Assembly (NCBI GenBank): GCA_011525385.1
Contig: WTGF01000094.1
Coordinates: 1-64,000 of the forward strand
DNA from: Chloroflexota bacterium
GTDB taxonomy: Bacteria > Chloroflexota > Anaerolineae > Aggregatilineales > Phototrophicaceae
Reading direction: 5' to 3'
Length of the DNA: 64,000 nucleotides
Program-made: the position numbers and the translations under genes
Shown here: piece after piece, positions 41,855 through 49,300 of the stretch
How the letters are laid out: each line of letters starts with the position of its first letter
Position numbering within the stretch: position 1 is the first letter of the stretch
The notes under the pieces: generated by a model
The model's database searches: none
The model's input: the letters and a program-made list of their open reading frames with translations, nothing else
Told to the model about the DNA's origin: nothing

Positions 41855-42331
41855 CTAAATCTCCCGCACCCAGAATTGGGCGCCGCCAAGCAGACGTATT
41901 CCATCACGCTGAGTCTTGTATTGAAGTTTGAAGGTATGGTTGCCAGCGCTCAGGTTCTGAATCAAGTGGGTAAAACTCAAATCATGATAGTAGCTGTATA
42001 GCCGGGTTGATAAAATGCCTTTATCGCCGCCTTGGCGATTTCCATCGACATCAATATCAAAATCGCAATCTGTGTCTCCACTTCTACGTCTCCCTGTGCC
42101 GTGAAGATGAACCAAAACATCTCCACCAGCTGTCGTAATCGACAGGTTCAGGTTATCGCCGTCTACATCGGTAAACTCAGGAGCGTGTAGAACAGTAATC
42201 TCCTCCGTCGTCGTGTAGACGGCGGTCGCCGGATTCTTAAGCGTCGCCAGGTTCTCGCCGACCTCGTTCATATCGCTGGCGGCAATCAGCGCTCCGGTCT
42301 CCCAATCCGTTTTGGGTGTTGTCCAAGCCAT
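41855..42331 (-). CDS. Tail-fibre-like paralogue 6
   Basis: 158 aa from the ATG at 42331 (AGGAGG 7 nt upstream). It starts WTTPKTDWETGALIAASDMNEVGENLATL, the N-terminal signature of many small phage tail/appendage proteins. A jelly-roll-like beta domain follows (VDGDNLNLSITTAGGDVLVHLHG, FDIDVDGNRQGGD, LSFTHLIQNLSAGNHTFKLQ, GGAQFWVREI). Among the six tandem paralogues the first ~30 and last ~10 residues are conserved and the middle loops vary (here TGRRRSGDTDCD). It is the last of the series, with the 41808 gene next. Confidence 0.75.
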   Translation of the reverse strand: MAWTTPKTDWETGALIAASDMNEVGENLATLKNPATAVYTTTEEITVLHAPEFTDVDGDNLNLSITTAGGDVLVHLHGTGRRRSGDTDCDFDIDVDGNRQGGDKGILSTRLYSYYHDLSFTHLIQNLSAGNHTFKLQYKTQRDGIRLLGGAQFWVREI

Positions 42332-42414
42332 TGTATGTCCTCCTGTTTTCAACTTTTGTCATTTCTCGTGTATAGTGGATTTGCCCTGCCAAACATCAAG
42401 CAGGTTTGTGAAAT

Positions 42415-42457
42415 TGTCGTGTGAACTTCGCCCTGCCACAAACCAGTCCACAGGACA
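42415..42457 (-). repeat. Leader hairpin of tail-fibre-like gene 6
   Basis: Minus strand: TGTCCTGTGGACT, loop GGTTTGTGGCAGGGCGA, AGTTCACACGACA: 12 of 13 positions pair, including one G-U. The loop differs at two positions from the commonest form. It is followed by TTCACAAACCTGCTTGATGTTTGGCAGG. Confidence 0.85.
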
Positions 42458-42539
42458 CCCTCTCTCTGCTAGGTACTCTGTAATCTCCCATTTCTTATTG
42501 TCTCACCTGCACCTCCTCCTTTTTATATTTGCTGATCTC

Positions 42540-42998
42540 TTAGATCTCCCGCACCCAGAATTGGGCGTGGGAGCGCAGAGTCGTTGCATGGTTTCTGCCT
42601 TGGAGCTTGAAAGTATGAGATCCGGCGCTCAAATTCTGAACCAGGTGAGTAAAACTCACAAGCTCATGATTTACGTCCCCACGTCTCAAACCATACTCGT
42701 CTTGACCCAGTCGGGTCCCATCAACTTCAACATCAATCCTGAATTGCTTGTTTACCACCACGCCATGAAAATGAACCATGACATCTCCACCTGCGGTGGT
42801 AATCGTCAGATTGAGGTTGCTATGGATATCGACGAACGTTCTGCTGTTCGCAATAGCTATATCCGCCGTCGTCGTGTGGGCTGCAACCGCATTTCGTACT
42901 CTGCCGAGTTCTACCAAATTTTCGCCGACCGCGTTCATAGCGCCGGACCTCATCAGCTCTCCGACCTCCCAATCCGTTTTGGGTGTTGTCCAAGCCAT
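42540..42998 (-). CDS. Tail-fibre-like paralogue 5
   Basis: 152 aa. Conserved start WTTPKTDWEVGELMRSGAMNAVGENLVEL, an IHSNLNLTITTAGGDVMVHFHG strand pair, a variable centre (VVVNKQFRIDVEVDGTRLGQDEYGLRR), then VSFTHLVQNLSAGSHTFKLQ and SHAQFWVREI. AAAGGAGAA precedes the ATG. It has its own leader hairpin and ribosome-binding site. Confidence 0.75.
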   Translation of the reverse strand: MAWTTPKTDWEVGELMRSGAMNAVGENLVELGRVRNAVAAHTTTADIAIANSRTFVDIHSNLNLTITTAGGDVMVHFHGVVVNKQFRIDVEVDGTRLGQDEYGLRRGDVNHELVSFTHLVQNLSAGSHTFKLQGRNHATTLRSHAQFWVREI

Positions 42999-43081
42999 TG
43001 TATGTTCTCCTTTTATCGACTTTTGTCATTTCTCATGTATACCGGATTTGTCCTGCGAAACATCAAGCAGGTTCGTGAAAT

Positions 43082-43124
43082 TGTCCTGTGGACTTCGCCC
43101 TGTCGCAAGCCGGCCTACAAGACA
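43082..43124 (-). repeat. Leader hairpin of tail-fibre-like gene 5
   Basis: Minus strand: TGTCTTGTAGGCC, loop GGCTTGCGACAGGGCGA, AGTCCACAGGACA. The stem is kept by two wobble pairs (U-G and G-U) where other copies have C-G or other pairs. Confidence 0.82.
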
Positions 43125-43204
43125 CAAGCGTGTGCTGCGTACTCTGTAATCTCCTAGTTCTTATTGTCTCATCTACGCCTCCTCTCTTCGTACTTGCTGA
43201 TCCT

Positions 43205-43669
43205 TTAGATCTCCCTCACCCAGAATTGGGCGCCGGCGCGCAGAGTCGTTCCTCTCTTTGTCTGAAGTTTGAAGGTGTGTGAGCCAGCGTTCAAACCCTG
43301 TATCAGACGGGTAAAGCTCACAAAATGCCACTGGCTATTGTCTGTAGTCATCATGCCATTGTTGGTATCACCTCGTCGGGTTCCATCTACTTCAACATCA
43401 ATGATAACGACCCCACGAGTGAACGGACCGTGGAAATGAATCAGTACATCTCCACCGGTGGTGGTAATCGTCAGATTCAGGTTGTCGCTATCGATGTCGT
43501 CAAATGTGTTATTGGTGTTTGGCGTTACAATATCTGCCGTCGTCGTGTGCGCTGCTACCGTCTTTCGTACTCTGTCGAGTTCTGCCAGGTTCTCGCTGAC
43601 TGCGTTCAGATCGCCGGGGCTCACCAGCTCTCCGACCTCCCAATCCGTTTTGGGTGTTGTCCAAGCCAT
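43205..43669 (-). CDS. Tail-fibre-like paralogue 4
   Basis: 154 aa. Start WTTPKTDWEVGELVSPGDLNAVSENLAEL; beta domain DSDNLNLTITTTGGDVLIHFHG; variable centre (PFTRGVVIIDVEVDGTRRGDTNNGMMTTD); end FVSFTRLIQGLNAGSHTFKLQ, AGAQFWVREI. Its N-terminal segment (ELDRVRKTVAAHTTTADI) is closest to paralogue 5, suggesting these two split most recently. Confidence 0.75.
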   Translation of the reverse strand: MAWTTPKTDWEVGELVSPGDLNAVSENLAELDRVRKTVAAHTTTADIVTPNTNNTFDDIDSDNLNLTITTTGGDVLIHFHGPFTRGVVIIDVEVDGTRRGDTNNGMMTTDNSQWHFVSFTRLIQGLNAGSHTFKLQTKRGTTLRAGAQFWVREI

Positions 43670-43751
43670 TGTATGTTCTCCTTTTATCGACTTTTGTCAT
43701 TTCTCATGTATACCGGATTTGTCCTGCGAAACATCAAGCACTTCGTGAAAT

Positions 43752-43793
43752 TGTCCTGTGGACTTGGCCCTGTCACAAACCAGCCACAGGACA
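43752..43793 (-). repeat. Leader hairpin of tail-fibre-like gene 4
   Basis: Minus strand: TGTCCTGTGG perfectly paired with CCACAGGACA, loop region GGTTTGTGACAGGGCCA, with a 1-nt length difference at the base of the loop. Confidence 0.82.
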
Positions 43794-43874
43794 CAAGTGT
43801 GTGCTGCGTACTCTGTAATCTTCCTAGTTCTTATTGTCTCATCTGCACCTCCTCTCTTCGTACTTGCTGAACCT

Positions 43875-44360
43875 TTAGATCTCCCGTACCCAGAATTGGG
43901 CGTCAGGATATAGTATGAGTCCACGACCAGCGTGATTCCCTTTCCACTGTATTTTGAAGGTATGGGATCCAGCGCTTAAGCCCTGAATCAATCGGTCAAA
44001 AGACAGGGAATGACGGCGATCGCCGTGGTGAAGATCGATATGTGTAAGTCCATCGTCACCGCCTTGGCGAGTTCCGTCGACATCAATGTCGAAATGACAG
44101 CGGCTGACGCTAACATTACGTGTCATTGCACCGTCAAAATGAACCAGCACGTCTCCGCCTGTTGTCGTAATCGTCAGATTCAAGTTGGTGCTGTCAAGAT
44201 CGGAAAATTCATTACCGATTACTCTGATCTCCTCGGTCGTCGTGTAGATGGCGGTCGCCGGATTCTTAAGCGTCGCCAGGTTCTCGCCGACCTCGTTCAT
44301 ATCGCTGGCGGCAATCAGTTCTCCGGTCTCCCAATCCGTTTTGGGTGTCGTCCAAGCCAT
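43875..44360 (-). CDS. Tail-fibre-like paralogue 3
   Basis: 161 aa. Start WTTPKTDWETGELIAASDMNEVGENLATLKN, almost identical to paralogue 6. The centre is different (GAMTRNVSVSRCHFDIDVDGTRQGGDDGLTHIDLHHGD) and the end is SFDRLIQGLSAGSHTFKIQ, DAQFWVREI. The close N-terminal match to paralogue 6, two genes away, with a different middle, fits shuffling of variable blocks or repeated duplication. Confidence 0.75.
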   Translation of the reverse strand: MAWTTPKTDWETGELIAASDMNEVGENLATLKNPATAIYTTTEEIRVIGNEFSDLDSTNLNLTITTTGGDVLVHFDGAMTRNVSVSRCHFDIDVDGTRQGGDDGLTHIDLHHGDRRHSLSFDRLIQGLSAGSHTFKIQWKGNHAGRGLILYPDAQFWVREI

Positions 44361-44444
44361 TGTATGTTCTCCTTTTTTACGATTTTGTTACTTTCTCGCG
44401 TATACTGGATTTGCCCTGCTAAACATCAAGCAGGTTTGTGAAAT

Positions 44445-44487
44445 TGTCGCGTGGGCCTCGCCCTGTCACAAGCCGGTCCACAAGACA
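44445..44487 (-). repeat. Leader hairpin of tail-fibre-like gene 3
   Basis: Minus strand: TGTCTTGTGGACC, loop GGCTTGTGACAGGGCGA, GGCCCACGCGACA; 11 of 13 positions pair with one U-G wobble. Confidence 0.82.
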
Positions 44488-44567
44488 CAAGTGTGTGCTG
44501 CGTACTCTGTAATCTCCCAGTTCTTATTGTCTCTTGCGCGCTGCCTCCTTTCGTATTCGCTGATCCC

Positions 44568-45026
44568 TTAGATCTCCCGCACCCAGAATTGGGCGCCAAT
44601 TCGCAATGTAGTTCCATACCTTGCTTGGAGTTTGAAAGTATGTGATCCGGCGCTAAGGTTTTGAATCAGGCGAGTAAAGCTCACAATGGGATTACGGTTC
44701 CAGCCGGTGCGCAAAATGCCATCGTCGGTACCACCATGTCGGACACCATCAACTTCGATATCAAAAGTACAATGCCCATCTGTCTGCGAACCATGAAAAT
44801 GAACCAGAACATCCCTACCTGTAGTGGTTATTGTCAAGTTCAGATTGTTGCTATCCACATCTTCAAACGTGCCATCATTTGGAAGACTTATCGCCTCTGT
44901 CGTGGTGTAGGCCGCTGCCGCAAGACCCTCCTTAAGCGCCACCAGATTTTCCCCGACCGCGTTCAGATCGCCGGGGCTCACCAGCTCCCCGACCTCCCAA
45001 TCCGTTTTGGGTGTTGTCCAAGCCAT
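44568..45026 (-). CDS. Tail-fibre-like paralogue 2
   Basis: 152 aa. Start WTTPKTDWEVGELVSPGDLNAVGENLVALK; beta domain DSNNLNLTITTTGRDVLVHFHG; variable centre (SQTDGHCTFDIEVDGVRHGGTDDGILRTG); end VSFTRLIQNLSAGSHTFKLQ, GAQFWVREI. The ATG is preceded by AAAAAGGAGG. Own leader hairpin. Confidence 0.75.
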   Translation of the reverse strand: MAWTTPKTDWEVGELVSPGDLNAVGENLVALKEGLAAAAYTTTEAISLPNDGTFEDVDSNNLNLTITTTGRDVLVHFHGSQTDGHCTFDIEVDGVRHGGTDDGILRTGWNRNPIVSFTRLIQNLSAGSHTFKLQARYGTTLRIGAQFWVREI

Positions 45027-45108
45027 TGTATGACCTCCTTTTTCCGACTTTTGTCATTTCTCGTGTGTACTGGATTTGTCCTGCTCAACATCAAGCACTT
45101 TGTGAAAT

Positions 45109-45151
45109 TGTCGCGCGGGCCTCGCCCTGTCACAAGCCGGTCCACAAGACA
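45109..45151 (-). repeat. Leader hairpin of tail-fibre-like gene 2
   Basis: Minus strand: TGTCTTGTGGACC, loop GGCTTGTGACAGGGCGA, GGCCCGCGCGACA. Almost the same as the gene 3 leader; one extra difference in the 3' arm converts a U-A pair to U-G. Confidence 0.82.
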
Positions 45152-45221
45152 CAAGTGTGTGCTGCGTACTCTGTAATCTCCCAGTTCTCATTGTCTCTTG
45201 CGCGCTTCCTCCGCTGATCCC

Positions 45222-45710
45222 TTAAACCTCCTGTACACCGAATTGGGCGCCGGCACGAAACCTTACTCTCCCGCCCCCTTTCATCTGAAGCTTAAAAATA
45301 TGGGAGCCAGCGCTTAGATTCTGAATCAGGTAGGTAAAACTCACATTATGCGAATAGTTACGGTCAATTGTGAATCGTATGATTTCACCAACATCGCCAC
45401 CTTGCAGAACGCCATCGACATCAATATCAAAGTGGAGGTGCATACCTTTATTAGTATCATCGCGATATGCTGAGCTAGAAAAGTGTGCCAGTACATCCCT
45501 ACCAGAGGTCTCAATTGTCAGGTTGAAATTCTCGCTATCAACATCGGTAAATGTGCTTGAATTCCTAAGAATATCTTCTGTCGATCTACCAGCTGCTGCT
45601 GCTGGCGCCTGATTTCTCAACATCGCTAGATTCTCGCCAATCGCATTCAAATGAGCGGCGGTAATTAGTTCGCCGTCGGCCCAATCGGTCTTAGGTGTTG
45701 TCCTAGCCAT
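45222..45710 (-). CDS. Tail-fibre-like paralogue 1 (most diverged)
   Basis: 162 aa, first gene of the minus-strand block. Start ARTTPKTDWADGELITAAHLNAIGENLAML; beta domain DSENFNLTIETSGRDVLAHFS; variable centre (SAYRDDTNKGMHLHFDIDVDGVLQGGD); end VSFTYLIQNLSAGSHIFKLQ, GAQFGVQEV, where the others have AQFWVREI. Its divergence and position suggest it is the oldest or least homogenised member. GAAAGGAGAA precedes the ATG. Confidence 0.72.
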   Translation of the reverse strand: MARTTPKTDWADGELITAAHLNAIGENLAMLRNQAPAAAAGRSTEDILRNSSTFTDVDSENFNLTIETSGRDVLAHFSSSAYRDDTNKGMHLHFDIDVDGVLQGGDVGEIIRFTIDRNYSHNVSFTYLIQNLSAGSHIFKLQMKGGGRVRFRAGAQFGVQEV

Positions 45711-45791
45711 ACTTTTCTCCTTTCTTCAATCTTTGTTACTTTCTTGCATATAATGGACTTGCCCTGCTAAACATCAAGCACTTTGTGAAAC

Positions 45792-45833
45792 TGTCCTGTG
45801 GATTTGCCCTGTCGCAAGCCAGCCCACAGGACA
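45792..45833 (-). repeat. Leader hairpin of tail-fibre-like gene 1
   Basis: Minus strand: TGTCCTGTGG paired with CCACAGGACA (10 bp perfect), loop region GGCTTGCGACAGGGCAA. It is followed by TTTCACAAAGTGCTTGATGTTTAGCAGGGCAAGTCCATTATATGC. TTGATG and TATATG could act as a promoter with a long (19-bp) spacer, as in the neighbouring copies, where the second box is TATACA. Confidence 0.82.
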
Positions 45834-46302
45834 CAAACGCGTCCTTCCGCAATTGAAATCAGTCCTCAGCGATCCTTTGATGATCTTCTCCTTTATCACT
45901 TCTAGTTTGATGATATGCACCAATAATAGCACGTTTGTGCTAATAAGCGCGACTGTTTAGTCGCTTTTTATAAATCGAACCGAGTTCTTTCTATTTTCAC
46001 ACCGTTTATGAATGATTTAAGCCAGTCCTGCGTAACTGCCGACGCACTGCCTCGGAATGCGTACCACGAAGGCTGTCAAGCGCTAGGCGGGATCGACGTA
46101 TCCACTATGTTTGCTGACCATGAGCCGCCCACATCACCTCTTTCGTTGGCGAGCGCGTAACAGGGTATTCCATACAGTTGCCGTTGAATGGCTTGACCCC
46201 GGTATCGGACAAGCCTTTTTGCTTTCGAGTTTAGAATCGGTTCTTTGTACTCTGGAATACAAACAACACTTGGTAGCGCGTTTTTTGTTTCTCGGGGGAT
46301 TC
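45834..46302. other. Intergenic gap at the right edge of the accessory block
   Basis: About 470 bp with no convincing gene. Apart from tandem hairpins near 45.93-45.97 kb I see nothing recognisable: no tRNA, integrase scrap or attachment-site-like direct repeat. Confidence 0.5.
45928..45969 (+). terminator. Tandem hairpins with GTTT loops; second one terminator-like on + strand
   Basis: AGCAC-GTTT-GTGCT (45928-45941), spacer AATAAGC, then GCGACT-GTTT-AGTCGC-TTTTT (45949-45969). The second is a classical intrinsic terminator shape on the + strand, although no + strand gene lies directly before it. On the minus strand the first hairpin is followed by ATTATT and could weakly end the kinase transcript. 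Confidence 0.5.
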
Positions 46303-49300
46303 CTAGGCCAGGGTGATGCTCCAGGAAGATACGCCAACGACGACGCCGCCGTCTTTGACGAAGATGACCGGCACCACTTCCGCGTCGGGCGCGACAAAGG
46401 GAATGCCCGCTCCAATCTGCGAATCATTGAAATAAGCGAAGATGATACCCGTGAGGGGATCGCGGTCCAGGCGCAAGCGCGCGATGACGGCGTTGACCGA
46501 GCGTTGGCTGACGAAATCCGCTTGGTTATTGGCATAGAGCGCGAGGTTGATCACATTGGGGCCGATGGCCTGCACTTGAATCCCGGCGTTTTCTCCCCCG
46601 CTCGTGCTTTGGAATAGGATGCCAAAGTAGACGTCTTCGCCGCTGACTACGGCCGGGTTGAAACTGCGCAGCGTTAGATCGGCTTCTATGCGGCTGATCC
46701 GTCGCGGCGCTCGGTTGCCGTACTGGCTGTCGAGCAGATCCGGCGGCGGGAAATGGAAGGCGGTTTCGCCGTCAGTCTGGCTGGCAATGCCGAGCCGCCA
46801 GGACCCGTCTTGCGATGAGAAGCGTTCTTCGTTCCAGAAGGGCGAGGCGAGCGAGCTGTGGTATAGATCGAGCAGGTTTTGAGCGCCACGAAGTCCTTCA
46901 GGCGGCAAGGGGGGCGTGGGAGTCGAGGTAGGCAAGGGCGTCTGCGTGGGCACAGCTGTGGCGGTCGGCAGATCCGTCGCCGTGGGCTCCGGTATGTCGG
47001 TGGGCTCCGGCGCCTCAGTATTGGCAGGCGCGACATCCTTCTGCTTCTCAACGTCGTCGTCGCTACCCGACGCGTCCGAAACCGCCTGCGCTGCCCCGGA
47101 ATCAGCGTTCGCTTCGTCTGATTCGCTTTTGTCTTTCTCTGAGCCAGTTGTATCCATCGCCTCTTGAGCGACGATGGTAACCGCCGGCACGGTTTTGGTT
47201 GGCAAAGCGGTCTCGCTGGGGTTCGGGGCTATGTCTGCCAGGAGACTTTCGAGATTGCCATCGGCGGACAGCGAAATCAAGCCGCCAACAACGAGGACGA
47301 CGCCGACAACAGCGGCCATGTTGAAGAGCAGTCGGCTCATGCCGGCGCGCTTGCCATTGGTTATGGTGGCGGGCAGATCCGCGACAGCCGGTTCTACCTC
47401 GGCGACGGCCTCCGTCGTAGCTCCATCATCCGCGTCCAGCAAGGACTCGGTCTCGGTTTCGGGCTCTTCGGGCGAGCTTTCGACCAGGCGATACCAATGG
47501 CGGAAGAGAGCATAAGCCGGATTGCGTTCGATAAACAGCGCTTTGAACAGTTCGTTCATGTCGTCGAGCTTTTGGCTGCGGCGCATGTTGCTGGTGTAGA
47601 TGTCCAGAAATTGCTCGTAGGTATCGCGCCAGGACAGCATGGCTTGCGCATGTGGCTGCCCCAGCAACTCGTCTGTCAATTTTGCCTGGGTGTGGATGGC
47701 CTCTCGTATCGACGCTTGTGGTTCGTCGGATTGGCGGTCTATATCTTGCAGCAAGCCGCGTCGTTTGACGCTCAACTCCGCTAGCGCCTTCTGCAATTCC
47801 ATCATCCAGTCGCGATAGCCAGTTAGTGCAATGTTCGCGTTGGCCTCGGTTTCGGTGATCGCGCGCAGCACTTGTTCAATCTTGCTGCCAGCCGCGCGGA
47901 ACTCGGCGCTTGCCCAATCCTGTACCGCCGCTTCCAGCGTTCGCAGACTGTGAACACCGGGCGCCAGCAAACGCTCCTGCGGATTTTCTTCAAGTTGTTT
48001 AACGATCTCGTCGATTTGCTCCAGCGCTTGCTTGTTGTTTACGGAATCAAGCAGGCTCTGCGCCGCCGACAATGCTTGGCGCCGCTCTATGAATTCATCC
48101 AATTTGCGTATGGCAGGTTGACGATCTTCTGACTCGGGCAAGGCGCGGTCTGCCGCCGCCCGCCAGAATCGCGCGTCTTCAATGATGCCATCATGGGCGT
48201 CCAAGACGCCACAAAGCACATATTGGGCGAAGAGTATGCGCAGCGACGCGGTATTGCTATTGCCGAAGGCTTGTACGAGACCCTGGCCCATCGCTTTGAG
48301 ATAGGTGTCTGTACTGGGCATTTGGCTGGCGAAGTCGCCAATGGCTTGGTCTTCTTCTTCTGTGTAGAGGTGTTCGATATCCAGCAGCGTCTTTTGCGTA
48401 CGGCTTTCGCTTTCGACGCCGTTGCGTTCGACCCATTCACGCAGGATATGGGAGAGTCTAAAGAGACGATCGGCGATCGCTTGCTCGTTGTCGCTGCGCG
48501 CGATTTCTATCGCTTGCTGGCCGAGGCGCTCCGCATCCGCCAACTGTCCATTGTCAAAGGCTGTCCACCCATCGGCCAGCGTCCGTCCCAGATGGCCTGG
48601 AACGGAATGGCGTTCCACATAACTGGCGCCTTCTATCACGCTATAAAGCTGGTCAAACCAACTGGAGAGCGTCGGGCTGATGGTAGAGACCGATTTCGCG
48701 GCTGTGGCCAAGACATTGAGCGCTTCGTTCTTATTGCCAGCGACAATGACGTCTTGATAGCGTTGCCAAGCTACTTGGGCAGCTTGGATATTTTCCAGCA
48801 TTTCGCTCAGCATTTTGTCAAAGAGATGTTCGGAGAATGGCGCGAGTTCGTCGTGCTTTTCCCCCAACCATCTGGACAAATCGGAACCATCAACTGCCGG
48901 TACGAAGGTTTGACTGCTTTGAAGGATCTCATAAAGGTGGCTGAGTGAATCCTCGATCTGGTCCCAGACCGGATTAGGCGGGTCAATGGCGCGGCTGGCA
49001 TCGAGAGCAGTGAGCGCATCGCGCGGGTTGTTCGCGGCTTGCTTGCCGATGACGTGCATATTGTCCGCCAGCGCCATAGCGGCGTTGAGCGCGCGCGTCA
49101 GCGCATTAAGCGGCAGACGGCGTTCGGAGAATTCGTGCTGCAGGCTGAGCGTTTGCAGCTTCGAGCTAAGCGAACTTATGCTCTCGACCACCTCACCATA
49201 GATATCGCGCAATTCAGCAGCGCCGGGTTTGTCCATTTCCTCGGTCTGATCCAGGATGCGAACGATGCCTTGTAGTATGGCCCTTAACTCCTCTACGGGG

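Noticed and set aside
20007-45833. Integron-type cassette array with attC sites
   Set aside because: The same-direction cassettes with palindromes look similar, but no integrase gene is in the window, the hairpins lie upstream within leaders, and the RYYYAAC/GTTRRRY core of attC is not seen. The invariant part is the loop rather than the ends.
20007-45833. Diversity-generating retroelement as the source of variation
   Set aside because: No reverse transcriptase or template-repeat/variable-repeat pair with A-specific changes was found. The differences are long mosaic blocks instead.
41855-45833. CRISPR array (regularly spaced repeats)
   Set aside because: The repeats are ~45-bp hairpins spaced ~680 bp apart with genes between them, and no cas genes are visible.
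38686-45833. Complete prophage or contractile injection system
   Set aside because: Only tail-tube-like, fibre-like and small structural genes are present. Sheath, baseplate, AAA ATPase, capsid, terminase and integrase are all missing.
46111-46617. 168-aa plus-strand ORF at the right edge of the block
   Set aside because: It overlaps the 3' end of the giant kinase gene and has no recognisable domain.
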